A stretch of DNA of 64,000 nucleotides from Chryseobacterium cucumeris (GTDB lineage: Bacteria > Bacteroidota > Bacteroidia > Flavobacteriales > Weeksellaceae): the NCBI RefSeq assembly GCF_016775705.1, contig NZ_CP068760.1:4278001-4342000 (forward strand). The letters are read 5' to 3'. Shown piece after piece: positions 34,354 to 43,325 of the stretch; positions within the stretch are counted from its first letter, which is position 1, and each line of letters starts with the position of its first letter. A program made the position numbers and the translations under genes. Under the pieces are notes generated by a model. The model was not told the DNA's origin. It ran no database searches and saw only the letters and a list, made by a program, of their open reading frames with translations.

Positions 34354-34427
34354 AATATTTTAATATAAAAGTTAATCACGGTAAAATATTATTGTGAAAG
34401 AATGGTCGTCTGATGGCACATTTTCGT

Positions 34428-34435
34428 TATTTTTG
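34428..34435 (+). promoter_or_regulatory. -7 promoter box of the second M1 peptidase gene
   Basis: TATTTTTG matches TAnnTTTG exactly and sits 25 bp before the chosen ATG at 34460. It lies inside the longer open frame, which argues against the upstream start at 34394. Confidence 0.5.
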
Positions 34436-34459
34436 ATGCCTATCTTTAAAGAGATCGCT

Positions 34460-36325
34460 ATGAAGAAAATTTTTTCCGGAATGCTGATCGCAGTTTCTTT
34501 ACTGCAGCTGTCAGCTCAGGAATTGTATATGCCGAGGAATATCAAAAAAGCGTATGAAAGAGGTACACGTGATATCTCCGGAGCACCAGGGAAAAACTAC
34601 TGGCAGAATAAAGGAGTGTATAATGTAGAGGTGAAAATAGATGCTGCTACAAAAGTGGTTTCCGGAAAAGAAACCATTATTTATACCAACAACAGTCCGG
34701 ATAACCTGAATGAACTGGCTATACGATTTGTGAATAACCTTCACAAACCACAGTCGCCAAGATCAGGATTTGTATCCAAAGATTTCCTTTCATCCGGGCT
34801 GAAAATTAAATCTTTTACAGTAAACAATGTAAAATATGAGATCAACAGTGATGACTGGAGTACTGTTGAAAAAGTAAAATTAAAATCAGCCCTGAAATCC
34901 AAATCAAAAGCTGAGGTTAAAATAGAGTGGGAATATCCATTGTCGGTTCAGAGTGGAAGAGAAGGACAGATTGATCCTGAAACATTCTATGTGGCATATT
35001 CTTTTCCAAGGATTTCCGTGTATGATGATTACAACGGATGGGATATGCTTCAACACTCAGACAGACAGGAGTTTTATAATGATTTCAATGATTACAGTTT
35101 TGCCATCACAGCACCGAAAAATTATGTAGTCTGGGCAACCGGTGATTTTCTGAATCCGGAAGCTGTGCTTCAGCCTCAATATTTAAAAAGATATAAAGCT
35201 TCCCTGAAAAGTGATAAGCTGATGCATATTGCCACAGAACAGGAAATGAAGTCCGGTAAAGTAACCAAACAGAATAAATGGAATGTCTGGAAATTTAAAG
35301 CCAGCCATATTACAGATTTCTGTTTTGCCATGAGTAACCATTATGTATGGGATGCCGCCAGCGTTCAGTTAAAAACAAAAAGAGCCAGCGTTCAGGCAGG
35401 ATATAAAAACGGAGCTAAAGATTTTGAACATTATGTAGACTGGATGCGTTACAACCTGGATTGGTTCTCGAAAAACTGGCCAGGCGTAGAATATCCTTAT
35501 AACGTAATGACGGCTATCCAGGGATACGCAGATATGGAATATCCTATGATGATTAATGATACCAGTATTCCTGATGATCTTAATGATGCAAGGCTTACGG
35601 CAGATCATGAAATTGCCCATACCTACTTCCCTTTTTATATGGGAATCAATGAGACCAGATATGCATTTATGGATGAAGGCTGGGCAACCACGCTGGAATA
35701 TCTTATAGGGATTGATGAAAACGGAGAAGCTGCTGCCAGGGAATTTTATAAAAACTTCCGCGTTAAAAAATGGATCAATGATCCTTCTGCAGAGCAGGAT
35801 CAACCGATAATTACCATGAGTACGCAGGTAAGCGGTGCCGGATATGGAAACAACTCCTATGTAAAATCTTCATTGTCTTATCTGGCGCTGAAAGATTATC
35901 TGGGAGATGAACTCTTCAAAAAAGCATTACACCATTATATGGACAACTGGAACGGGAAGCATCCTGTGCCATGGGATTATTTCAATTCTATGAATACGGG
36001 ATCAGGAAAAAATCTGAACTGGTTCTTCCATAATTGGTTTTATACCAATAATTATATAGATTTAAAAGTAACAGGAGCATCCCAGATGAATGACATGCTT
36101 ACCATCAACGTAGCGAATGTAGGAGGTTTTGCCATTCCGTTTGATGCCATTCTGTCTTATGATGATGGAACGACAGAAAAAATCCATTTTTCACCTTCAG
36201 TATGGGAAAAAGACCAGAAACTGACCGATCTAGTCATTCCTATTAAGAAGAAGATAAAATCGGTACAGCTGGACGGAGATATCTTTATGGATTATACTCC
36301 GGATGACAACCGTAAAAACTTATAA
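34460..36325 (+). CDS. M1 family metallopeptidase, secreted, paralogue of 22733
   Basis: Starting at 34460 gives 621 residues with a signal peptide (MKKIFSGMLIAVSLLQLSAQ). The zinc site HEIAH (383-387) and Glu406 in MDEGWAT keep the M1 spacing. As in the other copy, the N-terminal domain contains NKGVYNVEVKIDA and YTNNSPDNL, so the two genes share ancestry. The GAMEN position reads YADMEYPM. It should act as an aminopeptidase or related metalloprotease outside the cytoplasm. It is followed by a bidirectional terminator. Confidence 0.9.
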   Translation: MKKIFSGMLIAVSLLQLSAQELYMPRNIKKAYERGTRDISGAPGKNYWQNKGVYNVEVKIDAATKVVSGKETIIYTNNSPDNLNELAIRFVNNLHKPQSPRSGFVSKDFLSSGLKIKSFTVNNVKYEINSDDWSTVEKVKLKSALKSKSKAEVKIEWEYPLSVQSGREGQIDPETFYVAYSFPRISVYDDYNGWDMLQHSDRQEFYNDFNDYSFAITAPKNYVVWATGDFLNPEAVLQPQYLKRYKASLKSDKLMHIATEQEMKSGKVTKQNKWNVWKFKASHITDFCFAMSNHYVWDAASVQLKTKRASVQAGYKNGAKDFEHYVDWMRYNLDWFSKNWPGVEYPYNVMTAIQGYADMEYPMMINDTSIPDDLNDARLTADHEIAHTYFPFYMGINETRYAFMDEGWATTLEYLIGIDENGEAAAREFYKNFRVKKWINDPSAEQDQPIITMSTQVSGAGYGNNSYVKSSLSYLALKDYLGDELFKKALHHYMDNWNGKHPVPWDYFNSMNTGSGKNLNWFFHNWFYTNNYIDLKVTGASQMNDMLTINVANVGGFAIPFDAILSYDDGTTEKIHFSPSVWEKDQKLTDLVIPIKKKIKSVQLDGDIFMDYTPDDNRKNL

Positions 36326-36329
36326 AAGT

Positions 36330-36354
36330 AAAGCCTTCAGATTCTGGAGGCTTT
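36330..36354. terminator. bidirectional terminator between convergent genes
   Basis: AAAGCCTTCAG pairs with CTGGAGGCTTT with one mismatch. It lies between the M1 peptidase stop and the PAP2 stop. Confidence 0.7.
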
Positions 36355-36360
36355 CTTGCT

Positions 36361-37746
36361 TTAAAAATAGGCTGTCAATCGTAAACCTAGCGTGATATAA
36401 TTGATTTTTTCTTTAGCAATCAGGTTGTTCAGTTCCTGATCCAGTTCAGCACTTTCCTTAATTTCATCGCTGAAGTAATAACGAATGGTGGAGTTGATCT
36501 GATTGTAATCCGTATAGAAAGTAAGACCTAATCCCGGATTAAACTTATAAGTCATAGAAGCACCTGTATTCCATCGGAAAGCTGGTTTTGGTTTATATCT
36601 GGCTATTTGGAGCTCATGGTTGGGAGCATCGATGTCCTCTCCCTTTACAAATACTTTTCCAGTGGCAGTAGCGGCATATCCTCCGGTAATTTTTAAAGTA
36701 AGCTGCCATTTATCTGATATTTCATGGGAAAAATAAGGCCCAATGCCTGCAGAAAGGAATCCCATAGATTGTGTTTTGATTTCATGATCACCAAAATCCT
36801 GCCCGTCATCTAATGTTATTCTTTGAGATTTAATAGGGAAGCTGCTGAAAGATACATCGGCACCCACACCCCATTTTTTTGAAAAGAAATAAGCGCCTTC
36901 CAGTCCGCCCTCAAAACCGATTTGTTTTTTATCATCCAGTTCAGATTCCCTCAGGAAGTTAGTGGTACCAAACGCGGTTCCCATTTTTAAAGAAAGAAAG
37001 GATGGATAGTCGTTACCCTGTATTCTGGATAAGATGCTTAAATTATCACCCTTGTTTTTATAAATTTTGTCAATAAAAAAATACCCCAGTTCTGTTGATA
37101 TAATTCCGATACCTGCACCGGCGAGAATATCCGGAACCCAGTGTCTGTTATTTAAATTTCGTCCAAGTCCCGTAAGGGTAGCAGAACCATATCCGGCAAT
37201 ACTGTAGGCCGGATTCACCAAACCATATTCTTTGTGTAGAAATGTGGCATTGGTAAAAGCCATTGCGGCATGCCCTGATGGGAAAGAGTTGTTTTTGGAT
37301 CCATCGGGACGTTCCACTTTTGCTGTATATTTAATAGAGTTGACTAAAATAGCCATGATGGCTAAGCTGGTGCCATAGGATAAGGTAGCCCGTCCTATAT
37401 TGTTACGCCCTTTTACACCTGCCAGTTTTAATCCATAGACTGCAGCAGCAGGAGCGTATTGCAGATAATCATCATATTTTACTTTGAAGTTGGGAAGGTA
37501 CCGGTTTCTTACCTCGCGAATATTCTCTTTTTCTCCCCATGTTGCTGCGGCTGCCGTAAAAAGTAGAGCTGGAGCCACCGATTTTTTTACCCATTCTTTT
37601 TGGAAAAAAGGAGTTTTCTCCTGAATTGTATACCCTGAATTGATGAGAGCCAGATCTTCCTTGAGATTTCGGGATGGGATAGTATCCTGTGCTTTAATAC
37701 AGTATAATTGCAATAGTATTCCTGATGCTAATGCTATTTTTTTCAT
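36361..37746 (-). CDS. PAP2 phosphatase fused to a C-terminal outer-membrane beta barrel
   Basis: The 461-residue protein has a signal peptide and a PAP2 phosphatase domain (about 75-215) with all three signature pieces: KYTAKVERPDG, FPSGHAAMAF and GRNLNNRHWVPDILAG. From about residue 245 the sequence alternates as an eight-strand-like barrel and ends in the aromatic LGLRLTAYF, a typical C-terminal strand for outer-membrane insertion. PAP2 enzymes dephosphorylate lipids such as undecaprenyl pyrophosphate or phosphatidic acid. The fusion suggests outer-membrane lipid, perhaps lipid A, as a possible substrate; this is inference. Confidence 0.8.
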   Translation of the reverse strand: MKKIALASGILLQLYCIKAQDTIPSRNLKEDLALINSGYTIQEKTPFFQKEWVKKSVAPALLFTAAAATWGEKENIREVRNRYLPNFKVKYDDYLQYAPAAAVYGLKLAGVKGRNNIGRATLSYGTSLAIMAILVNSIKYTAKVERPDGSKNNSFPSGHAAMAFTNATFLHKEYGLVNPAYSIAGYGSATLTGLGRNLNNRHWVPDILAGAGIGIISTELGYFFIDKIYKNKGDNLSILSRIQGNDYPSFLSLKMGTAFGTTNFLRESELDDKKQIGFEGGLEGAYFFSKKWGVGADVSFSSFPIKSQRITLDDGQDFGDHEIKTQSMGFLSAGIGPYFSHEISDKWQLTLKITGGYAATATGKVFVKGEDIDAPNHELQIARYKPKPAFRWNTGASMTYKFNPGLGLTFYTDYNQINSTIRYYFSDEIKESAELDQELNNLIAKEKINYITLGLRLTAYF

Positions 37747-37789
37747 CGTAGTGGTGTTGAATTTAAATCGCGTAAAAATATTAAAAAAA

Positions 37790-37812
37790 TCTATCCCAAA
37801 AATTGAGATAGA
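37790..37812 (-). terminator. terminator of the first M43 protease gene
   Basis: TCTATCCCAA pairs with TTGAGATAGA (one mismatch) and is followed on the minus strand by a T run. It is nearly the same sequence as the terminator of the 39225 gene. Confidence 0.65.
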
Positions 37813-37857
37813 CTATTTTATTTAATATTTTTATAATATTTTAAGTAATCCGGATGA

Positions 37858-38871
37858 TTATCTTAATCCTGCTCTTGGTCCCGATGCTGATACTACAGCC
37901 TGCATTCTGGTTTTTTGGTTGGCAGAGAACATAAACATAGATTTGTCATCTACATAATCCATATAATTCATAAACATCTGAGAACGGCTTACACCTCCAC
38001 AAATTCTGTTTAGAGGGTAGGTGGGATTTCCATAATTAGGGCCGGGAGATGTAGGAGTATCATTAGAGTAATCTGTCTGGCAGCCTGTGTCTGATGATCC
38101 CCAAAGGTGTGGAAGGTTCAGGTAATGTCCTACTTCATGGGTTACTGTTCTTCCTAAATTAAACGGAGCTGAAGCACCTGTTTTTCCTATATACTGATAG
38201 CCTATTACAAGACCGTCATACCATTGTCCTGCATGTTCAGGATAATAAGCGTAGCCCAGTGTTCCAGGTTGATTGTTTTCGTCAAGAATTGAATTTACAA
38301 CCCAGATATTCAGGTTTTTATTGACATCAGTTGCATCAATTCCTCCGGTGCTGGCTTTTTTCATTTGTTCAAGATCAGATCTCCAGCCTGTTTTTGAACT
38401 CTGTTTACGGTTGGTTGCAACTAATTTGAAACGGATTTTTACATCACCTGCTGCTGCAGGCTGAAATGCAGAAGGAATTTTCGTAACATCAGAATTGGTG
38501 CCTCCGTAATCGGCATTAAGAACAGCAATTTGTTCTGCAATTCTTGTGTCAGAAACATTTTGAGTAGAAGTGTTATAGATGACATTAAAAACTACCGGGA
38601 TCTCAACAGTTCCGTCTGCAAGAACTTTTCCCACTTTAAGGTTTTCTGCAAATTTTTCAGTACCGGATTCAATATCCGCTATTTTCTTTTGTAGCGCTGG
38701 ATTTTTCAAAAGCATTGCTTGTCTGATTTCTTCTGAAGGGCAGCTTCTTTTAAGAGCACCTGGAACAGAATTTTCCTGATCCGCAGGTGTTTCATTTTGA
38801 GTGGTTAAACTGTCGGTGTTACATGCCGACATAAAGCCCAGGACCAGGGCTCCCATTAAGAATTTTTTCAT
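37858..38871 (-). CDS. M43-family zinc metalloprotease lipoprotein, copy 1
   Basis: The 337-residue protein is a predicted lipoprotein (lipobox MSACNTD, Cys17). The pappalysin/M43-type catalytic site is HEVGHYLNLPH (245-255), with the Gly of HExxHxxGxxH replaced by Asn252. The Met-turn segment MFMNYMDYVDD follows. An N-terminal propeptide-like part (about 20-85) includes GKVLADGTVEIPVVFNV, shared with the other two copies. M43 enzymes are secreted endopeptidases. It lies in tandem with the 39225 gene and has the same promoter and terminator motifs. Confidence 0.9.
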   Translation of the reverse strand: MKKFLMGALVLGFMSACNTDSLTTQNETPADQENSVPGALKRSCPSEEIRQAMLLKNPALQKKIADIESGTEKFAENLKVGKVLADGTVEIPVVFNVIYNTSTQNVSDTRIAEQIAVLNADYGGTNSDVTKIPSAFQPAAAGDVKIRFKLVATNRKQSSKTGWRSDLEQMKKASTGGIDATDVNKNLNIWVVNSILDENNQPGTLGYAYYPEHAGQWYDGLVIGYQYIGKTGASAPFNLGRTVTHEVGHYLNLPHLWGSSDTGCQTDYSNDTPTSPGPNYGNPTYPLNRICGGVSRSQMFMNYMDYVDDKSMFMFSANQKTRMQAVVSASGPRAGLR

Positions 38872-38900
38872 ATCATTATAATATAATTTGGTTGAGGGTG

Positions 38901-38932
38901 TGAAATTATATTATTTGTGATTAATATGCAAA
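38901..38932 (-). promoter_or_regulatory. promoter of M43 copy 1
   Basis: On the minus strand TTTG (38929-38932) and TAATTTCA (38901-38908) are separated by 20 bp. TTTGCATATTAAT at the -33 end is repeated before the 39225 and 42556 genes. Confidence 0.55.
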
Positions 38933-39171
38933 TTATTCACTGAAAAAGGTAGAGGAATTTTAAATTGTATAGCATTTGCTTGAATTAAATGCAAATAAAA
39001 TGATATTTAATTGAATTTTAGTTAAAATTAATTGTTTTATTTATATTTAATAATCAATCGGATTTTATGTGTGAATAATTTCATGTTTTTATTGTTTTTT
39101 ATAGGATATTTTATACAAACGGAGTGTTGCTGAAACTGAAAAGGGATTTAATTTCAGGAGATAGATAGAAT

Positions 39172-39200
39172 AAAAAAATCTATCTCAATTTGAGATAGAT
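39172..39200 (-). terminator. terminator of M43 copy 2
   Basis: The perfect 11-bp arms ATCTATCTCAA (39178-39188) / TTGAGATAGAT (39190-39200) are followed on the minus strand by seven T. Confidence 0.8.
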
Positions 39201-39224
39201 CTTAAGTTTGTCAATATTTAAATT

Positions 39225-40229
39225 TTAATATACTCTCAATCCGGATCTTGCACCAGAAGAAGCTACTACAGACTGCATTCTTGTTTTTTGTCCTGCAGAG
39301 AACATAAACATTGCTGCATCATCTACATAATCCATGTAATTCATAAACATTACAGATCTCTGTACACCGCTGCAAGTATTATATAGCGGGTATGAAGGTT
39401 TTCCGTAATTTGCTGTAGTTTGTGTAGGAGTGTCACTTACCTGGTCATTTCCACAATTAGCATCTCCCCAGATGTGTCTTAAGTTTAAGTAGTGGCCTAC
39501 TTCATGTGTTGCTGTTCTTCCCAGGTTGAAAGGTGAAGAAGCTCCTGTCTTTCCAAAATATGGAGCAGCAATTACAACACCGTCATTCCATAGACCTGCA
39601 GATTCAGGGAATGTTGCATACCCAAGAATGGTACGTCCCTGGCTGGTCATTTTACCTACAACCCATAAATTTAAATAATTGGTAGGATTAGTAGCATCAA
39701 TTCCTCCTTTAGATGCTTTTTTCATATCATCATTGGTAGCCCATCCGGTTTTTGTGGTAGATTTTCTAACAGTATTTACCAGTCTGAATTTTACTTTTGT
39801 GTCACCGGAACTTACAGCCTGGAATTCAGTCGGAATTTTGCTGGCATCAGTGTTAGTACCGGAATAGTCAGCATTTAATACTGCAATTTGTTCAGCAATT
39901 CTTGCATCAGAAACGTTTTCAGCTGTAGTTCTGTATAGAACATTCACTACAACCGGGATTTCTACAGTACCATCAGCTAAAACTTTTCCAAATTTTACAT
40001 CATTGGCGAACTTTTCTGTGTTGGTTTCTAATGCTGCAAATCTTTGTTGGAGTTCAGGACTTCTTTTCAATGCTTCCTGTCTGATTTCCTCAGACGCACA
40101 GCCCCTTTGAGCAAAACCTGCAGTTGTTACTGCTTCGTCAGTTGTGTTTTCATTTTGATTAGTAACGCTGTCAGTGTTACATGCAGACATTACAGTGAGC
40201 ATAAAAGCTCCAAATAATAGTTTTTTCAT
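39225..40229 (-). CDS. M43-family zinc metalloprotease lipoprotein, copy 2
   Basis: This 334-residue paralogue of the 37858 gene has a lipobox (MSACNTD), the zinc site HEVGHYLNLRH, MFMNYMDYVDD and the shared GKVLADGTVEIPVV segment. The two tandem copies differ mainly in the pro-region and surface loops. It ends in GARSGLRVY where copy 1 ends GPRAGLR. The tandem arrangement with matching promoter and terminator shows a recent local duplication. The substrate is unknown. Confidence 0.9.
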   Translation of the reverse strand: MKKLLFGAFMLTVMSACNTDSVTNQNENTTDEAVTTAGFAQRGCASEEIRQEALKRSPELQQRFAALETNTEKFANDVKFGKVLADGTVEIPVVVNVLYRTTAENVSDARIAEQIAVLNADYSGTNTDASKIPTEFQAVSSGDTKVKFRLVNTVRKSTTKTGWATNDDMKKASKGGIDATNPTNYLNLWVVGKMTSQGRTILGYATFPESAGLWNDGVVIAAPYFGKTGASSPFNLGRTATHEVGHYLNLRHIWGDANCGNDQVSDTPTQTTANYGKPSYPLYNTCSGVQRSVMFMNYMDYVDDAAMFMFSAGQKTRMQSVVASSGARSGLRVY

Positions 40230-40254
40230 ATCAAAATCATTTAGGTTGAGGATG

Positions 40255-40286
40255 TGAAATTATATTATTTGAAATTAATATGCAAA
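40255..40286 (-). promoter_or_regulatory. promoter of M43 copy 2
   Basis: The elements match those of copy 1 in order and spacing: TTTG (40283-40286), 20 bp, TAATTTCA (40255-40262). The surrounding 45 bp are also conserved, including GGTTGAGG on the plus strand. Confidence 0.6.
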
Positions 40287-40479
40287 TAATTTTGTAATTT
40301 AATTGATATATTGTTAATAATTAGTCTTTTTGTTTAATTAAATCCTATCGTTATCTCGAATGTATTGAATTTTAATCAATTTCGATAAATCTACTGGTTC
40401 GTTTTTAGTTTTTGATTATTTTGTGTGTATACTTTTCGTTTATATTTATTTTTTAAAAGAATTTTTTCACTATAAAAAC

Positions 40480-41121
40480 TTAATTAGCAAAACCATTTTT
40501 AATGGCAAAAACGGCTAGACCTACGCGGGTTTTAAGATCCAGTTTTTCACATAGCTGATCACGGTAGCTTTCTACTGTTCTCGGACTGCAGCACATTCTG
40601 TCGGCAATTTCCTTATAACTGAGTTCGGTTACAGTGTATTTCAGAAACTCTTTTTCTCTGTCTGAAATTTTTATCGCCATTTCAGATTCAGTCTCTTTGT
40701 TCAGGTTGGAGAATATAATTTTGGAAGCCCAGTCCGGATAAAAGAAGCCATCACTATTGAGTCGGGTAAGTGCGGTTTCCAGATCTCTTGGATGGGTGTT
40801 TTTCAGCAGATAACCTTTTGCTCCGCTTTTAATCATCTTAATTACGCTGTTGTCATCTCCCTGCATACTGAGAGCCATAATTTTAATATCGGGATGGTTT
40901 TTTGTAAGCCAGACTGCCGTTTCAAAACCGTCCATAATAGGCATACTGATATCTAAAAGAATAATATCAGGAATGGCATTGCCTTCTTCAAATTTTTGGA
41001 TAAGATCTTTCCCGTTCTCGCTTACATAGATGACTTCAAATTCATTGAAGTTACCTATAATTCCTTCCAGGGCTTTTGCAATAAGTATATGGTCGTCAAC
41101 AATTACGATAGATTTTTTCAT
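40480..41121 (-). CDS. LuxR/NarL-type response regulator
   Basis: This 213-residue regulator has a receiver domain (phosphoacceptor Asp in ILLDISMPIMDGFE, about residue 56) and a C-terminal LuxR helix-turn-helix (ELSYKEIADRMCCSPRTVES). It overlaps the kinase gene by four bases and is the last gene of a 7TM-kinase-regulator operon. The position between M43 genes makes them candidate targets. The sequence gives no proof of that. Confidence 0.9.
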   Translation of the reverse strand: MKKSIVIVDDHILIAKALEGIIGNFNEFEVIYVSENGKDLIQKFEEGNAIPDIILLDISMPIMDGFETAVWLTKNHPDIKIMALSMQGDDNSVIKMIKSGAKGYLLKNTHPRDLETALTRLNSDGFFYPDWASKIIFSNLNKETESEMAIKISDREKEFLKYTVTELSYKEIADRMCCSPRTVESYRDQLCEKLDLKTRVGLAVFAIKNGFAN

Positions 41122-41903
41122 GACTGCTTTTTTAAGATAATATTGATTTGGGTTCCTGCATTTTCCCGGCTTTCCATACGAAAACTAGCTCCTATGATTT
41201 CCGCTCTGTTTTTCATATTGGTAAGGCCTATTCCGTTGGATTTGATCTGTGAAGTATCGAACCCGATTCCATCATCACGAATATCAAGTTCCCAAAGGAT
41301 GTCTTCAGACGTATTCAGGCTGATAAAAATATTTTTACAGCGGGAATGTTTTATACTGTTCTGAATAAACTCCTGGGTAATCCTAAGAAGAACATTTTTA
41401 TGAACAAAGCCCAAGTCCAGTTGTTTAAAATTATGCTCAAAATTTACATGGCACTTTTTAAAGGAATTGGTATTGTCTACTTCTTCCTGTATCAAAGTTA
41501 CAATTTCCTTCTGGTTGATATTGTCGTCTGTAAGTGTTTTTGACAAGCTTCTGAGATCCTGCAAAGATTGGTTGATGATTTGTGAAACCTGATCAATTCT
41601 TTCACTTGCTTCGGATACTTTATTTTCATAAAGCATCTGTTGTACATAGAGGCTTACCAGGGTAAGTTTCTGACCAATATTGTCATGCAGTTCTCTTCCG
41701 ATCTGCTGCATGGTGGCCTGCTGAATTTCCAGTTGGGTAGAAAGGAGCTCTCTCTGATGAAGTTCATTTTTTCTTTCAATTTCATTCAAATACTCTTTTT
41801 TTCGTTGCCTGTAATTCCGGATATAGATAAATACGGCAATTACAAACATCAAAAAAAAGATATTGAATGAGATGATAGTTATTAAGAGCTCTGTTTTCCC
41901 CAT
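41118..41903 (-). CDS. HisKA_3-type sensor histidine kinase
   Basis: I use the ATG at 41903 (261 residues), because the upstream extension overlaps the coding end of the 7TM gene and is not kinase-like. It has one N-terminal transmembrane helix (about 5-27), a coiled linker and GRELHDNIGQKLTLVSLYVQ, the phosphoacceptor region of NarX/DesK-like kinases. A HATPase domain follows with DIRDDGIGFDTSQI and NGIGLTNMKNRAE. There is almost no extracytoplasmic part, so sensing may depend on the membrane or on the 7TM partner. Confidence 0.88.
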   Translation of the reverse strand: MGKTELLITIISFNIFFLMFVIAVFIYIRNYRQRKKEYLNEIERKNELHQRELLSTQLEIQQATMQQIGRELHDNIGQKLTLVSLYVQQMLYENKVSEASERIDQVSQIINQSLQDLRSLSKTLTDDNINQKEIVTLIQEEVDNTNSFKKCHVNFEHNFKQLDLGFVHKNVLLRITQEFIQNSIKHSRCKNIFISLNTSEDILWELDIRDDGIGFDTSQIKSNGIGLTNMKNRAEIIGASFRMESRENAGTQINIILKKQS

Positions 41904-42529
41904 ATAAATGAACTTGCAAATAAAATATACATAACCGCTCCTGAAACCTGAAAATATATAAAATAAATATCCCAGATATCTATATATTTCCACAGAAGAG
42001 AGTTGAACGTCATAAATGGCATATTAGCAATATAAAAAAGTGTTACTCCCAAATTAATATAAAACATTTTGTTTTTGTTGAAATTAAGAATATCAGACGA
42101 ATTAACCTGTTTATAATACTCCATAATAACCAGAGCCATTAAGAGTAGACACCCTATATTATAATTGAATGAAAAGATGACTTTCTTTTCCGGAAAAAAG
42201 AGTGCCCTGAGAATATATGTTAAAAGATATGCTCCCGTTAAGATATAGAATAGTTTTGTTTTCTTTAAAGACTCTTTTGCGTACAGCCAATAAAAAAATA
42301 TAAACTGCAGTGGAATCACAAAGTAGTTGTGAAAATTTATCCTGTCTATTTTAAGCGGTTTTTCTCCCCATTTTACAGCTGACTCACACAGGAAAATAAG
42401 AATCAGATAAATTGCCAGATATTTCCAATGTTGTTTTTTTACACGATTATAATAAATCAGGGAGATTATAGCAGCAAAGGCTTCTCCCCAATACATAAAT
42501 GATGAAAAAATTTTTTGAATCTCAGTCAT
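41882..42529 (-). CDS. seven-helix membrane protein upstream of histidine kinase
   Basis: The 215-residue product has about seven hydrophobic helices (including YLAIYLILIFLCESAVKWG, FVIPLQFIFFYWLY and FYILTGAYLLTYILRALFF) and no recognised domain. Its end overlaps the start of the kinase gene by 22 bp, so the products are made together. A sensory or kinase-modulating membrane partner is the obvious hypothesis. There are no transporter or enzyme motifs. Confidence 0.65.
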   Translation of the reverse strand: MTEIQKIFSSFMYWGEAFAAIISLIYYNRVKKQHWKYLAIYLILIFLCESAVKWGEKPLKIDRINFHNYFVIPLQFIFFYWLYAKESLKKTKLFYILTGAYLLTYILRALFFPEKKVIFSFNYNIGCLLLMALVIMEYYKQVNSSDILNFNKNKMFYINLGVTLFYIANMPFMTFNSLLWKYIDIWDIYFIYFQVSGAVMYILFASSFIWGKQSS

Positions 42530-42555
42530 ACTGTATTTAAGACTATGAATAGTAA

Positions 42556-43077
42556 TTAATAAGATGTACCCATCGGAGGTGATGGCGGAATAAGTGTTCC
42601 ACTATTTTCTCCAAGACCGGTATCACTATCTTCTCCCATACCTTTGTTTGCTAATACTAAAGATTTTCCTTCAGCACTCTGAAAAGGATTGAAATCATAA
42701 TCAATAAGCTCTCCGGTTTCATTGGCTTTTTTTAATGTTGGGACCATCACCAGCGTGTGTCTTCCTGCATATTCTGTCGGAACAGGATGTGAATCCATGA
42801 TAGACCAGTTTTCCTGTTTCGGATAAGTAGCATAATAAAATCTGATCCCTAAGTCTTCTGAAGATGCAGCTGGGTTCACTTTGGTAGCTTCTTCTTCGAT
42901 CTTTGCAATAAAACTTTTTAGTTTAGGAAGATCAAACCAGATGGAATGAGCATCTTGTATTCCTAAAGCGGTATTAATAGCATTGAGATGATTTTGACGG
43001 TAATTGTCAATCAGAGCCTGGATAAGACTGTTTGACATGATTCCAGGTTCCAGTGGATTGTTTGATTCTGTATTCAT
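42556..43077 (-). CDS. uncharacterised protein, 173 residues
   Basis: This soluble protein has no signal peptide and no domain I recognise. Notable stretches are YPKQENWSIMDSHPVPTEYA in the middle and a proline-rich tail, LIPPSPPMGTSY. It starts close to an upstream TTTGCATATTAAT element that is also found at two M43 genes, so it may be coregulated. It is 26 bp upstream of the 7TM gene and could lead that operon. Confidence 0.5.
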   Translation of the reverse strand: MNTESNNPLEPGIMSNSLIQALIDNYRQNHLNAINTALGIQDAHSIWFDLPKLKSFIAKIEEEATKVNPAASSEDLGIRFYYATYPKQENWSIMDSHPVPTEYAGRHTLVMVPTLKKANETGELIDYDFNPFQSAEGKSLVLANKGMGEDSDTGLGENSGTLIPPSPPMGTSY

Positions 43078-43277
43078 AGCTTAGTGGTTTGCAGATAAAA
43101 CTTAATTAATATGCAAATTTCGGAAAAATAATGGTAGAAAATGTATCTGTTAATAGGGAATTACACTGTTATTTTTACCGTGATTTTACGGATTGTATAT
43201 TTTATAAAGAATAAGTTGGAATTTGGAGAAAATCTTTCAATCTGAATTCTTTGAAAGGCATACGGGGGGCAAAACAC

Positions 43278-43306
43278 AAAAGGTCGCCTTTCACAAGCGA
43301 CCTTTT
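43278..43306 (-). terminator. terminator of M43 copy 3
   Basis: AAAAGGTCGC (43278-43287) and GCGACCTTTT (43297-43306) form a perfect 10-bp stem just after the stop. Confidence 0.75.
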
Positions 43307-43325
43307 ATATTGTTTTTTAAATTTT

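Larger units (their letters stand above)
38872..39224. other. AT-rich spacer between tandem M43 genes
   Basis: It contains the promoter of copy 1 at its left end (38901-38932) and the terminator of copy 2 at its right end. The rest is very AT-rich, with no supported gene. Confidence 0.6.
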
